Of a stretch of DNA of 64,000 bases, positions 16,213 to 24,962 are shown in pieces; the stretch's first letter is position 1; the number at the start of each line of letters is the position of its first letter. The stretch spans positions 1,860,001-1,924,000 of the forward strand of contig NZ_CP134949.1 in assembly GCF_032116555.1 (NCBI RefSeq), given 5' to 3'. This DNA comes from Halobaculum sp. XH14 (GTDB lineage: Archaea > Halobacteriota > Halobacteria > Halobacteriales > Haloferacaceae). The notes beneath the pieces were generated by a model. That model worked only from the letters and a program-made list of their open reading frames with translations, was not told the DNA's origin and did no database searches. The position numbers and the translations under genes were made by a program.

Positions 16213-17268
16213 TCAGAACGTCAATACCTCCACGCCGTCAGTCTCGTACTCCGTCATCGCCGCCAGCCTGTCCGGGACCTCCGAAAGCGACACTTCGCGC
16301 CCGACTAAACTGCCCGGGTCCAGATCCCCCGCGTCCAGCAGGCCGAGCAGTTCGTCGTACCGGGTCGGCGGCATGCCCCGCGAGCCGTGGAAGTCGACCT
16401 CCCAGCGCGTCATCTCGTCGGTCGGCAGCGACACCTCGCCCTTCTCGGCCTCGGTGGTCAGCCCCACCTGGACGTGACGGCCCCGCTGCCGGAGACAGCC
16501 GACCGAGTTGCGGCACGTCTCCGCGCGACCCAGCGCGTCCATCGACACGTCCGCGCCGCCGTCCGTGAGCGCCTCGATCCCGACGACCGGGTCGTTCTCC
16601 ATCCCGTCGACGACCGCGTCCGCCCCGGCCTCGCGTGCGCGATCGAGTTTGTCGTCGGCCACGTCGACCGCGACGACCCGCGCGCCGAGCGCGTCGGCGA
16701 CGTGGACTGCCGAGAGGCCGACGCCGCCACAGCCGTGGACGGCGACCCACTCGCCGGCCTCGAGGTCCGCGCGGTGGGCGAGCGCGTGGAACGCCGTCAT
16801 GAACCGACAGCCGAGCGCCGCGACGTCGCGCGGGGCGACGCCCTCGGGCAGCGGCATGGCGTTGTAGTCGGCGTGGGGGACGTGCACCCGTTCGGCGAAC
16901 GCGCCTGGCGCAGCGCGCTCGAACCCCAGCGCGCGGCCGTCGAGACAGGTGTTGCCGTGGCCGTTCAGACACTCGCCACAGGCGCCACAGCCGAGGTTGA
17001 ACGGGACGGCGACGCGGTCCCCCTCGGCCACCGATTCGACGCGCTCGCCCACGGCGACGACCGCGCCCGCCGGCTCGTGACCGAGCACGAAGTCGGTCGG
17101 CACCTGATCGTCGGCCCACTCGCCGTGGCCCTGCCAGGCGTGCCAGTCGGACCGGCAGATGCCGCAGGCCTCGACGGCGACGACGACGCCGTGGGGTTCG
17201 AGTTCCGGCTCCGGCACGTCGGTCACGTCGAGCGGCTCCCCGTACTCGCGGAGGACGGCTGCGTCCAT
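16213..17268 (-). CDS. Zinc-dependent alcohol dehydrogenase (MDR family)
   Basis: 351 residues. The catalytic zinc site is visible as ACGICRSD (C38) and GHEPAG (H64, E65); the structural zinc site is the four-Cys lobe C94, C97, C100, C108. The coenzyme domain has GCGGVGLSAVH near residue 180. It oxidises an alcohol or reduces an aldehyde with NAD(P); the substrate is not determinable. Some haloarchaeal relatives of this kind are annotated as zinc-dependent alcohol dehydrogenase family proteins. It is monocistronic, convergent with the ABC ATPase and 60 nt downstream of the end of the RfcL gene on the same strand. Confidence 0.9.
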   Translation of the reverse strand: MDAAVLREYGEPLDVTDVPEPELEPHGVVVAVEACGICRSDWHAWQGHGEWADDQVPTDFVLGHEPAGAVVAVGERVESVAEGDRVAVPFNLGCGACGECLNGHGNTCLDGRALGFERAAPGAFAERVHVPHADYNAMPLPEGVAPRDVAALGCRFMTAFHALAHRADLEAGEWVAVHGCGGVGLSAVHVADALGARVVAVDVADDKLDRAREAGADAVVDGMENDPVVGIEALTDGGADVSMDALGRAETCRNSVGCLRQRGRHVQVGLTTEAEKGEVSLPTDEMTRWEVDFHGSRGMPPTRYDELLGLLDAGDLDPGSLVGREVSLSEVPDRLAAMTEYETDGVEVLTF

Positions 17269-17328
17269 GGCTCCCGCTTGGGCCGAGTCCTAAAAAGCGT
17301 CCGTCTCCCCCACTGGGTGATCGAGCCG

Positions 17329-18867
17329 CTAGACGAAATCCGAGAGCCCGGACTGGTCGTCGTCCTCCTCCGGGTCGTCCTCGGCGGGCTCGTCACCGGA
17401 TTCCGGCGACCCGGCGGCCTCGTTCGAGGAACTGCCGCCCAGCGTCGTCTGTCCGTCGCCGTCGTCGGAGTTCCCGGCCGCCCCGGACGCGTCAGGCGAA
17501 TCGGCCGCTTCCTCGTCGCCGTCCCGTCCGTCCTCCCCGCCGTGGTTCGCGCTCGGCGTGCCGGCGAACGCGCCGCCCGAGTGGTCCTCCATCAGTTCCG
17601 CCCGCAGCTCCTCGGCGTCCTCGACGATCGACTGCACCTTGTTCGTCGTCTCACCGGAGCCGGTGACGAACGAGACGTGAGCCGCCTCGAAGTCGTACGC
17701 CGCGGCCATGCGGACCGTGAGGTCCCGGGGCTTGCAGTGGTGGGTCATCGCTGCCAGGAACGGCAACACGTCGCGGCGGACCGTGTTCATCGAGAAGCCG
17801 CCGTCGGTGGCGATCCGGCGAATCACGTGCTCGGCCGTGTCCGAGGACGACCGGTAGAACTGCGGTCGCCCCCAGCGCGTCCAGCCGCCCTTGGTTCCCT
17901 CGCGGGCCGCCGCGACGCCGGCCGAGAGGTTGTCGCCCGCGTAGCGCCAGTAGGAGTAGTTCTGGCTCGCGCGGACGCGACCGAGCCACACGTCGGCGTC
18001 CGCGAGGTGGTCGTACGCCCGGACCGCCTCGTCCGGGTCATACACCTTCAGCATGTTGTCCTCGATCCACCGCGTCAGGTCGTCCGGCGTCTCGTCGACG
18101 TCGTACGAGGAGCCGAGCGCCTCCCGCGCGGACTCGCCCTCCTTCAACACGAGATCGAGGAACGGGAAGATGCCCATCGAGCTGTCGCGGTCGCCGGTCA
18201 CCACGTCCTCGACGGTGAGGTGTTCCTTTCCGTCCGCGACCGCCTGGAGGTCGTTGACCGCGCCGCGCAGGTCCCCGGAGTTCCGCTCGGCGATGCGTTC
18301 GAGCGCGTCCGAGTCGAACTCGATCCCCTCCTTCCGACAGATGTCGCGCAGGACGGGGACGATCGAGCGCTTCGAGACGTCGCGGAACTCGATCTCGCGG
18401 GTGGCGTTCCGGAGCCCCCGCGACATGTCGTAGTAGTCGTTGGCGATGAGGACGATGGGCTGGCCGGCGGACTTCACGAGCTTCGTGATCGCGCCGGCGC
18501 CGCCGCGGTCGTAGTTGCCGTGGACGTTGTCCGCCTCGTCGAGGATCACGAGCTGTCGGCCCCCGGTGTCGTCGGCGCCGCTGGCGCCCGCGAGGGTCGC
18601 GTTGTTCGCCGCGCGTCCGGCGTAGCGCTCGATGACGTCGGCCGTCCGCTTGTCCGAGGCGTTGAGTTCGACCGTCTCCCACCCCATGTCCGACGCGAGC
18701 GCGTGGGCGGCCGAGGTCTTCCCGATGCCGGGCGAGCCGTGGAGGACCACCGCCTCCCCGTGGTCGTCCCACGACGTCGCCCACTCGCGGAACGCGTCGA
18801 CCGCCTTGTCGTTGCCCCGGAGCTCCGAGAGCGAGCGCGGGCGGTACGTCTCCGTCCAGTCGACCAT
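17329..18867 (-). CDS. rfcL: Replication factor C large subunit
   Basis: 512 residues. The N-terminus MVDWTETYRPRSLSELRGND is diagnostic of archaeal RFC large subunit. Walker A GSPGIGKTS (44-52) and Walker B LVILDEADNV follow, then the clamp-loader collar domain. Residues from about 420 to the end are a low-complexity acidic tail finishing in QSGLSDFV, a likely PCNA-interacting (PIP) peptide. With the small subunit (not in this window) it loads the PCNA sliding clamp at primer ends using ATP. The acidic linker length is typical of haloarchaeal proteins. Confidence 0.95.
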   Translation of the reverse strand: MVDWTETYRPRSLSELRGNDKAVDAFREWATSWDDHGEAVVLHGSPGIGKTSAAHALASDMGWETVELNASDKRTADVIERYAGRAANNATLAGASGADDTGGRQLVILDEADNVHGNYDRGGAGAITKLVKSAGQPIVLIANDYYDMSRGLRNATREIEFRDVSKRSIVPVLRDICRKEGIEFDSDALERIAERNSGDLRGAVNDLQAVADGKEHLTVEDVVTGDRDSSMGIFPFLDLVLKEGESAREALGSSYDVDETPDDLTRWIEDNMLKVYDPDEAVRAYDHLADADVWLGRVRASQNYSYWRYAGDNLSAGVAAAREGTKGGWTRWGRPQFYRSSSDTAEHVIRRIATDGGFSMNTVRRDVLPFLAAMTHHCKPRDLTVRMAAAYDFEAAHVSFVTGSGETTNKVQSIVEDAEELRAELMEDHSGGAFAGTPSANHGGEDGRDGDEEAADSPDASGAAGNSDDGDGQTTLGGSSSNEAAGSPESGDEPAEDDPEEDDDQSGLSDFV

Positions 18868-19032
18868 TCTCGGTCGAACCTCGGGGAGGTTCGCGCTTAG
18901 TGGTTGCGACTGGTCGCTCGAGGACTCGACCGAGCCGTCCGCTCGCGTTCGGCCGCAGCTCCGGTCCGCACGCGAGCCCGCACAGTCTTCCCCGCACCGT
19001 TATCACCGCGCCGGCCCTGCTGCCGACAACGG

Positions 19033-19881
19033 ATGAGCGAGGACCTCGGCACCCCGGTACTGGACGATCACATGCACCTCGACCCCGACCACGGGCGCGG
19101 GCTCGACGCGGTCCGCGACTTCGCCCGGCTCGGCGGCACCCACCTGATCGTGGTGAACAAGCCGTCCTGGCACCTCGGCGTCGAGGCCGACGCACCCCAG
19201 GAGTTCCGCCCGGTGTTCGAGCGGACCGTCGAGATCGTGCGGGAGGCGAGTGAACTGCTCGAGGGCCGCGCCTGGGCAGTCCTCGGCGTCCACCCGGGGC
19301 TCGTCTCGCGGCTCGTCGACGAGCGCGGGTTCGACGCCGACGGGGCGCGCGAACTGATGCGGGGCGGGCTCGACGTCGCCGCCGAGTTCGTCGACGACGG
19401 GCACGCGCTCGGACTCAAGTCCGGGCGTCCACACTACGAGGTCACCGACGCTGTGTGGGACGCCTCGAACGCGGTGATGCGCCACGCGTTCGCGCTCGGT
19501 GCCGACCACGACTGTCCCGTCCAGTTACACACCGAGGCCTCGGAGGACCTGACCGAAACCGCGGAGTGGGCCGAGGAAGCCGGAATGGCCCGCGAGCGAG
19601 TCGTCAAACACTACGCCGGCGGCCGCCTCGCCGGGCCGACGCCGAGCGTGATGAGCGAGCGGGACCGGCTCCGCGTCGCCGCCGAGGCGGGCGAGCCGTT
19701 CCTGATGGAGACCGACTTCGTGGACGACCCCGACAGGCCGGGCGCGGTGATGGGCCCGAAGACGGTCCCCCGGCGGGTTCGATGGATGCTGGAGGAAGGG
19801 TACGAGGACGCGGTTCGAACCGCACACGTCGGGACGCCGAGGCGGGTGTACGACGTCGACACCCTAGCGGACGTCGAGTGA
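19033..19881 (+). CDS. TatD-like metal-dependent hydrolase
   Basis: 282 residues from ATG 19033; the frame is open upstream to 18904 but that part is GC-rich shadow of the promoter region shared with rfcL. Metal ligands of the TatD/amidohydrolase barrel are seen: DDHMHLD (H13, H15), a Glu/His in GVHPGLV, then HTEAS, HYAGG and METDF. The family acts as a nuclease or hydrolase. The spacing and sequence differ from canonical TatD DNase, and related archaeal proteins are only called TatD-related. It is divergent from rfcL (165 nt spacer). Confidence 0.85.
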   Translation: MSEDLGTPVLDDHMHLDPDHGRGLDAVRDFARLGGTHLIVVNKPSWHLGVEADAPQEFRPVFERTVEIVREASELLEGRAWAVLGVHPGLVSRLVDERGFDADGARELMRGGLDVAAEFVDDGHALGLKSGRPHYEVTDAVWDASNAVMRHAFALGADHDCPVQLHTEASEDLTETAEWAEEAGMARERVVKHYAGGRLAGPTPSVMSERDRLRVAAEAGEPFLMETDFVDDPDRPGAVMGPKTVPRRVRWMLEEGYEDAVRTAHVGTPRRVYDVDTLADVE

Positions 19882-20081
19882 ACGGCGAACCGGGTCCCGG
19901 TGCCGAGCCGGTCTCGACGTCGAGCCAGTCTCTCGAGCCGAGTCGGCCTCGATGCCAGGACGGCTGCGACGTCCGGGCCGTCCTCCTCGCGGGCGCTTGC
20001 AAACGCAGGGCCGAACGGGTCGCGTGACGCGTCACCACCAGTAAAGAAAGGCATATCAACGCGGACCCGGACCGTGTGAGT

Positions 20082-20660
20082 ATGAGCGAACCCGAGGAGA
20101 CGTTCTACACCGAGGAGCGGTGGCAGAACTGGCTCGACCGCGTCGAGGAGGAGAGCCTCGACCCGGAGGACGAAGACTCCGCTCGACTACTGTTGAACCT
20201 GCAGGACGACGCCGCCATCGCGGTGGCCAAGATCGTCGCCGCCTACGACGACGACGACCTCACCCGGGAGGAGGCCGGCGAGGAGATCGCCGGCATCCGC
20301 GAGGTCGTGCTCGCTGAGGTCGACTTCGAGAGCGAGGAGAAGGCGATGTTGATCGACGGCGTCCAGACGAGCCTCGTCTGCGTGTTCTACGCCGCCGAGG
20401 AGTACGTCGTCGGCGGCGCGGCCGAGGAGGGCTCGGTCGGCGAGTACGTCGAGGCCGCGGTCGACGCCGAGGCGAACGACGACGTCGACGCCGCGCTCGG
20501 CTACCTCGTGCAGGCCGGGACGCGCATCATCGACGGCGACGAACTCCCGATGGACGTCGTCGAGGACCTGGAGTACGGGCTCGTCTCCGAGTGGGTCAAC
20601 GGGCTGGACTCGCTCCAGTCGGCGATGTCAGACCCCGAAGTGGTCGAGGAAGAGGACTGA
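20082..20660 (+). CDS. DUF2150 family protein
   Basis: 192 residues, strongly acidic and all-helical, with no membrane segment. ATG 20082 is preferred; GTG 20076 is an in-frame alternative adding two residues. A TATA-like catatc lies about 28 nt upstream of the ATG. The opening EETFYTEERWQNWLDRVEEE and the core RLLLNLQDDAAIAVAKIV match the archaeal DUF2150 family as I recall it. The function is unknown. It is flanked by the TatD-like gene and the large surface protein, each with its own promoter. Confidence 0.85.
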   Translation: MSEPEETFYTEERWQNWLDRVEEESLDPEDEDSARLLLNLQDDAAIAVAKIVAAYDDDDLTREEAGEEIAGIREVVLAEVDFESEEKAMLIDGVQTSLVCVFYAAEEYVVGGAAEEGSVGEYVEAAVDAEANDDVDAALGYLVQAGTRIIDGDELPMDVVEDLEYGLVSEWVNGLDSLQSAMSDPEVVEEED

Positions 20661-20734
20661 CGGCGAACGAACCGCGAGAACGGTCTCCGGCGGGGTCCGT
20701 CGGAACTGCCGGAACGCGTCCGACGGTGCGGCAC

Positions 20735-20742
20735 GCTTTTAG
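20735..20742 (+). promoter_or_regulatory. Predicted TATA box of the surface-protein gene
   Basis: The bases gcttttag are centred about 27 nt before ATG 20765, predicting a leaderless or nearly leaderless mRNA. Confidence 0.5.
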
Positions 20743-20764
20743 GACGGGACTCGGTTGAGGGGAT

Positions 20765-23089
20765 ATGCGACTCGGGGGGGATCGCCGCGCACAGTCCGTG
20801 CAGATCGGCGCGATCATCCTGTTCGGCTTTCTCGTCGTCGCGCTGTCGACCTACCAGGCGGCGGTCGTCCCCCAGGAGAACGCGGCCGTCGAGTTCCGAC
20901 ACAGCCAGGCGGCCCAGGACGACCTCGTCGGCCTCGGGAACAGCATCGATTCGACCGGCAGAACCGGCGAGGCCGCGCCGGCCGCGGTGAAGCTCGGGAC
21001 GCGCTACCCGACGCGTGTGTTCGCCGTGAACCCGCCGCCGGCCGCCGGCTCGCTCCGGACGGCCCCCGGCGACAACGTCACCGTCAGCGGGGTGGAGGTC
21101 GTCTCCACGTCCGGCGGGGAGGCGAACGACTACTGGTCGACCGAGCGGAACTTCTCGACGAACGCCCTCGTCTACCGGCCGGGCTATCACGAGTACGACG
21201 AGTCGCCGGTGACCCGCTACGAGGCGACCGGCCTCGTCAACGAGTTCGACGGCGGGACGCTGCTCGTGGACGAGCCGACCGTCGTCCGGGGGAACCGGAT
21301 CACGCTCGTCACCCTCCGGGGGACGCTCTCGGAGGAGGGGGTGGGGCTCGTCTCGGTCGATCCGTCCGCGGTGAGCGCCATCGACCGACGGGAGACGGTC
21401 ACGGGCGACGTCGCGCTCACCGTGCCCAGCACGCTCGGGGCTGACGCGTGGCGAACCGAGGTACTCGCCGACGAGCTCGCGGCCGGCTGGGTGAACGAGA
21501 CGACCCAGGCCGGCCCGAACCGGATCCGGATCGAGCTCAACGCGAGCCGGACCTACTCGCTTGGCCTGGCGGCGGTCGGCGTCGGGACCGACGCGTCGGC
21601 CACGTCGGAACCGGCGTACATCGACGTGGAGCGAGCGCCCGGAGCCGCGAGCACCGGCTCGGTGCGGGAGGTCGTCGTCGAGGTCCGCGACGAGTACGGC
21701 AACCCCGTCGGGAACCAGCAGGTTTCGGGTGCCACGACGGGCGGGTCCGGGTCGCTGGTCGACACGACGGTCACGACGGACGACGCCGGACGAGCCGTCT
21801 TCGAGTACCGGGCGACCGGAACCGGCACGGCGACGCTCCGAGCGAGCTACGACGGGCTCTCCGGATTCGACGCGGACGCCCCCGCAGACGCGACGACGTC
21901 GTTCCCGGTGAGCGGCGGCGGAACCGGAGTCGGAAACGGCACCTACGACCTCGTCTGGGACGTCGACCGCATCGACGACGCGACCGGGGTGGAGTACGTC
22001 GCCTCGAACGACACCGTCGTGATCGACGCCACGGTCGCCAGTTCGCCGGTTGACGTGACGGTTCGCGCATCGAACCGGGCGGGCGAGCCGATCGAGGGCG
22101 CGACGGTCGATTACGCCACGTCGAACGCGACGGTCGCACGCTTCCCCGCGGGCAGTTCGACCGGGGAGACCGGATCGGACGGCCGCGCAACCGTTCAGCT
22201 GTCGATCGGCGACGGCGACGGGGAGGTGTACGCCTCGGTCGGCGGGACGAGCGACTCCCTCGGCGTCCGCGTCGTCGGCGGGGCGGGCGGCGATCCGCTC
22301 CCGAGTGGCGCGGTGGCCTACGACGACGCGAACGGGAACGGCGCGTACGACGAGGGGGAGTTGGCGTACACGGCGTCACAGCTCCGGAGCTTCCAGCAGC
22401 CGTCGGTCGACCTCGTCGTCGAACGGGACGCGGAGGCGAACGGGTTCGACGTGACCGCCGGGTCGATCACGGTCGAACCGGGCGCGACGATGACCGTGGA
22501 GAGCTTCGGTTCGACGACGTTGCGGGCCGAGAACGGGGACGTCAGGCTCGCCGGCACGGTGGACGGCCGGAACGCCGGGGGCTCGGAGGTCAGGCTGATC
22601 GGCGACGGCGTGGACGCGAGCGGCGGCACCATCCTCGCTGCGGGGTCGGTCACGGTTACCGGCCAGACTGGTGCCGTCGCGCTCGATGCGGCGAGCATCG
22701 ATACGAGCGGGGGCAACGGCCGGAGCGTCACCGTCACTGCGGACACGGACGTCTCCGCCCGGAACGCCGCGATCGTCTCGACCGAACAGTTACGAATCGA
22801 GGCGGACGGCGGGCCCCTCGACGCGAACGGTGCGAGCCTGGACACCTCCCCGGGGAATCAGGCCGGCGTGACCCTGGGGTCCAACGGCGACATGACGCTC
22901 ACCGACGCGGAACTCGTCGGGGACGAGTTCAGCACGTTCACGGCGGATCTCACGGTCGCCTCGGCGACCCTCTTCGTCGACGGCTCGGAGATCAAACGCG
23001 GAAACGGCGACGGAAAGGAGCTGACCTACGACCCCGACGGAGCCACGGTGGGTGGGTCACCGGCGGTCGGGACGGTGTCGGCGGACTGA
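20765..23089 (+). CDS. Large surface protein with pilin-like N-terminus and Ig-like domains
   Basis: 774 residues. RRAQSVQIGA (7-16) running into a hydrophobic segment (about 14-33) resembles archaeal pilin-type signals and membrane anchors. The ectodomain contains a family-specific region (40-290), then two bacterial-Ig-like (Big1/invasin-type) modules: VVVEVRDEYGNPVGNQQVSG near residue 305 and VTVRASNRAGEPIEGATVDY near 425. After about 555 comes a repetitive region (TVTGQTGAVALDAASIDTSG and similar) suggesting a parallel beta-helix. NxS/T sequons are frequent. Probably an adhesin or S-layer-associated protein. I recall single-copy haloarchaeal homologues of the first 290 residues; the Ig and helix parts look lineage-specific. 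No function is known. Confidence 0.75.
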   Translation: MRLGGDRRAQSVQIGAIILFGFLVVALSTYQAAVVPQENAAVEFRHSQAAQDDLVGLGNSIDSTGRTGEAAPAAVKLGTRYPTRVFAVNPPPAAGSLRTAPGDNVTVSGVEVVSTSGGEANDYWSTERNFSTNALVYRPGYHEYDESPVTRYEATGLVNEFDGGTLLVDEPTVVRGNRITLVTLRGTLSEEGVGLVSVDPSAVSAIDRRETVTGDVALTVPSTLGADAWRTEVLADELAAGWVNETTQAGPNRIRIELNASRTYSLGLAAVGVGTDASATSEPAYIDVERAPGAASTGSVREVVVEVRDEYGNPVGNQQVSGATTGGSGSLVDTTVTTDDAGRAVFEYRATGTGTATLRASYDGLSGFDADAPADATTSFPVSGGGTGVGNGTYDLVWDVDRIDDATGVEYVASNDTVVIDATVASSPVDVTVRASNRAGEPIEGATVDYATSNATVARFPAGSSTGETGSDGRATVQLSIGDGDGEVYASVGGTSDSLGVRVVGGAGGDPLPSGAVAYDDANGNGAYDEGELAYTASQLRSFQQPSVDLVVERDAEANGFDVTAGSITVEPGATMTVESFGSTTLRAENGDVRLAGTVDGRNAGGSEVRLIGDGVDASGGTILAAGSVTVTGQTGAVALDAASIDTSGGNGRSVTVTADTDVSARNAAIVSTEQLRIEADGGPLDANGASLDTSPGNQAGVTLGSNGDMTLTDAELVGDEFSTFTADLTVASATLFVDGSEIKRGNGDGKELTYDPDGATVGGSPAVGTVSAD

Positions 23090-23127
23090 CCCGACGTTCG
23101 ACAGTCGACGTAATCCCCATCGACAGA

Positions 23128-23135
23128 CCAATATG
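23128..23135 (+). promoter_or_regulatory. Predicted TATA box of hmgB
   Basis: The bases ccaatatg are centred 28 nt upstream of ATG 23160. This supports ATG 23160 as the start over the in-frame ATG 23133, which would fall inside the promoter. Confidence 0.55.
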
Positions 23136-23159
23136 CCAGTTTCCCGAATCGGGGGACAC

Positions 23160-24497
23160 ATGACTGCCGTCGGCATCGACGCCATCGAGATCTGGACGGG
23201 GAAGCTTCAGCTTGACCTGCCGAACACCTTCGCGCCCGCCAAGAACGAGGACCCGGGCAAGTACACGAAGGGGCTCGGCCTGGAGACGTCGTCGTTCCCG
23301 GACACGTACGAGGACATCGTGACGATGGGCGCGAACGCCGCCAAGCGCCTGATGGACCGCAAGGACCTCGACCCCGCGGACATCGGCCGCATCGACGTCG
23401 CCACCGAGTCGGCGTTCGACAACTCCAAGCCCATCTCGACGTACATCGCGGGCTGTCTCGAACAGGTGTACGACGGCGACTTCCACCACGCGAACAAGGG
23501 CGAGCGCAAGTTCGCCTGCGTCTCGGGCACCCAGTCCATCGACGACGCCTACAACTGGATCCGCGCGGGCCGCAACCGCGGGCGCTCGGCGCTCGTCGTC
23601 GCCACCGACACGGCGCTGTACGCCCGCGGCGACCCCGGCGAGGCGACCCAGGGCGCCGGCGCGGTGGCGATGCTCATCTCCGAGGACCCGAGCGTCCTCG
23701 CGCTCTCGGACGAGCAGGGCTACGGCTCCGCGGACGAGACTGACTTTCTCAAGCCGAACCAGCAGTTCCCGAGCGTCGACGGCAAGCGCTCGATGCAGGT
23801 GTATCTCGCCCGCATGCGCGAGGCCGTGGAGGACTTCGAGTCGGTGGCGTGGGACATGCACCCCGAGGACTTCGCGTACATCCCGTTCCACACGCCGTTC
23901 CCGGGGATGGTCCGCAAGGCCGGCCTACTCGGCTACCGGCACACCATCCGCGACACGGAGATCGAGGACGAACTGGCCGGCGAGATCGGTCGCCAGCCCC
24001 GCGAGTCGGAGTACGACGACTGGGACGACTACGAGGAGGCGATCCGCGGCTACATGGACCGGCTGAAGGACACCGACGCGTACCGCGACTGGTACGGCCG
24101 CGTCATCGAGCCGGCGCTCAACATCTCACGGCGCGTCGGCAACTGGTACACCGGCTCGGTCCACGTCGCCCGCGCCTCGGCGCTCAAACACGCCGCCGAG
24201 ACCGGCCGCGACCTGGAGGGCGAGAAGCTGCTCATCGGCTCGTACGGCTCGGGCGCACAGGCCGAAATCCACGCCGAGACCGTCCGGGAGGGCTGGCTGG
24301 AGGAGATCGAGGCGCTCTCGATCGACGAACAGCTCGAGAGCCGCTACGACATCTCCTACGACGAGTACGAGACGGTCCACGACGCGCACAACCACGACAA
24401 GGAGGCCGAGGTCGAGGAGTTCACCACGCCGGAGGGCGAGTTCGTCCACGTCGGCTGGGGTCGGATGAACGAGCGCAAGTACGAGTACGTGGAGTAG
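23160..24497 (+). CDS. hmgB: Hydroxymethylglutaryl-CoA synthase
   Basis: 445 residues from ATG 23160 (MTAVGIDAIEIWTGK). Catalytic residues of the family are visible: Glu83 in ATESAFDNS, the nucleophile Cys120 in KFACVSGTQS and His244 in IPFHTPFPGM. The enzyme condenses acetyl-CoA with acetoacetyl-CoA to HMG-CoA, the committed branch of the mevalonate pathway for archaeal isoprenoid lipids, carotenoids and quinones. It is the halophilic eukaryote-type form, longer than the ~350-residue form of other archaea. A gene for an XRE-type regulator is convergent beyond the following intergenic repeat region. Confidence 0.95.
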   Translation: MTAVGIDAIEIWTGKLQLDLPNTFAPAKNEDPGKYTKGLGLETSSFPDTYEDIVTMGANAAKRLMDRKDLDPADIGRIDVATESAFDNSKPISTYIAGCLEQVYDGDFHHANKGERKFACVSGTQSIDDAYNWIRAGRNRGRSALVVATDTALYARGDPGEATQGAGAVAMLISEDPSVLALSDEQGYGSADETDFLKPNQQFPSVDGKRSMQVYLARMREAVEDFESVAWDMHPEDFAYIPFHTPFPGMVRKAGLLGYRHTIRDTEIEDELAGEIGRQPRESEYDDWDDYEEAIRGYMDRLKDTDAYRDWYGRVIEPALNISRRVGNWYTGSVHVARASALKHAAETGRDLEGEKLLIGSYGSGAQAEIHAETVREGWLEEIEALSIDEQLESRYDISYDEYETVHDAHNHDKEAEVEEFTTPEGEFVHVGWGRMNERKYEYVE

Positions 24498-24570
24498 TAG
24501 CCCGGTCGAACGTTTTCGGTCTCCGGAGTTGGTTTTCCTGATTTCGTTGACGAGGTTACGTGAGTGACTA

Positions 24571-24743
24571 CCTCGAAAGCCCCCGCGGCGCTCGGCTTGC
24601 ACATCGATCCGTTCGACGGATCGACTGCCTCGAAAGCCCCCGGCTGGCTCCGCTCCCGCGGCACGCTCTGTGCTCCTCGGCTCGCTCCGCTCGCCTGCGG
24701 TGCTTGAGGCGCCGGGGTTCGCGGAGCCAGCCGACCCCTTTCA
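24571..24743 (+). repeat. Intergenic repeat element with direct and inverted repeats
   Basis: The 465-nt gap after hmgB (24498-24962) has no gene. It contains cctcgaaagcccccg twice (24571-24585 and 24628-24642), a perfect 7-bp hairpin cgatccg/cggatcg (24604-24622) and a 13-nt perfect inverted repeat, cggctggctccgc at 24641-24653 against its complement at 24721-24733. The unit ends in cctttcaatcccaccc. I recall similar elements scattered between genes in haloarchaeal genomes. It could be a non-autonomous mobile repeat or act at the RNA level; no transposase is nearby. Confidence 0.6.
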
Positions 24744-24897
24744 ATCCCACCCGACCGCGACCGCACGGCACGGCCACACGCCTCCCTTACCTCGGAGCAC
24801 GCTCCTCGGAACTCACCCTCGCTTCGCTCGCGTGAACAGCCGATTCGCTCGGCTCGCTCCCTGCGGTCGCTCCCCTCACTCATCCCTCGCGCGATTC

Positions 24898-24918
24898 GGC
24901 CGCCCACGAGGGGCGGCC
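24898..24918. terminator. GC-rich hairpin between convergent genes
   Basis: Perfect 8-bp stem ggccgccc/gggcggcc with the 5-nt loop acgag, just beyond the 3' end of the minus-strand XRE regulator gene and facing hmgB. There is no T-tract, so termination by this hairpin is a guess; archaeal terminators usually depend on oligo-T, and T-runs are seen right after hmgB at 24512-24537. Confidence 0.3.
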
Positions 24919-24962
24919 GCCGCGCGCCGACGGCATCAGCCCGGTCCAAAGCAACTGAAAAG

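Noticed and set aside
16387-18900. 837-residue open frame on the plus strand across the alcohol dehydrogenase and rfcL genes
   Set aside because: Antisense to two clear enzymes; composition (Arg, Val, Gly, His) is the usual mirror of GC-rich haloarchaeal genes.
24733-24752. cctttcaatcccaccc as a possible CRISPR repeat end
   Set aside because: Its complement resembles the end of some haloarchaeal CRISPR repeats, but there is no periodic array or spacer and no cas gene in the window.
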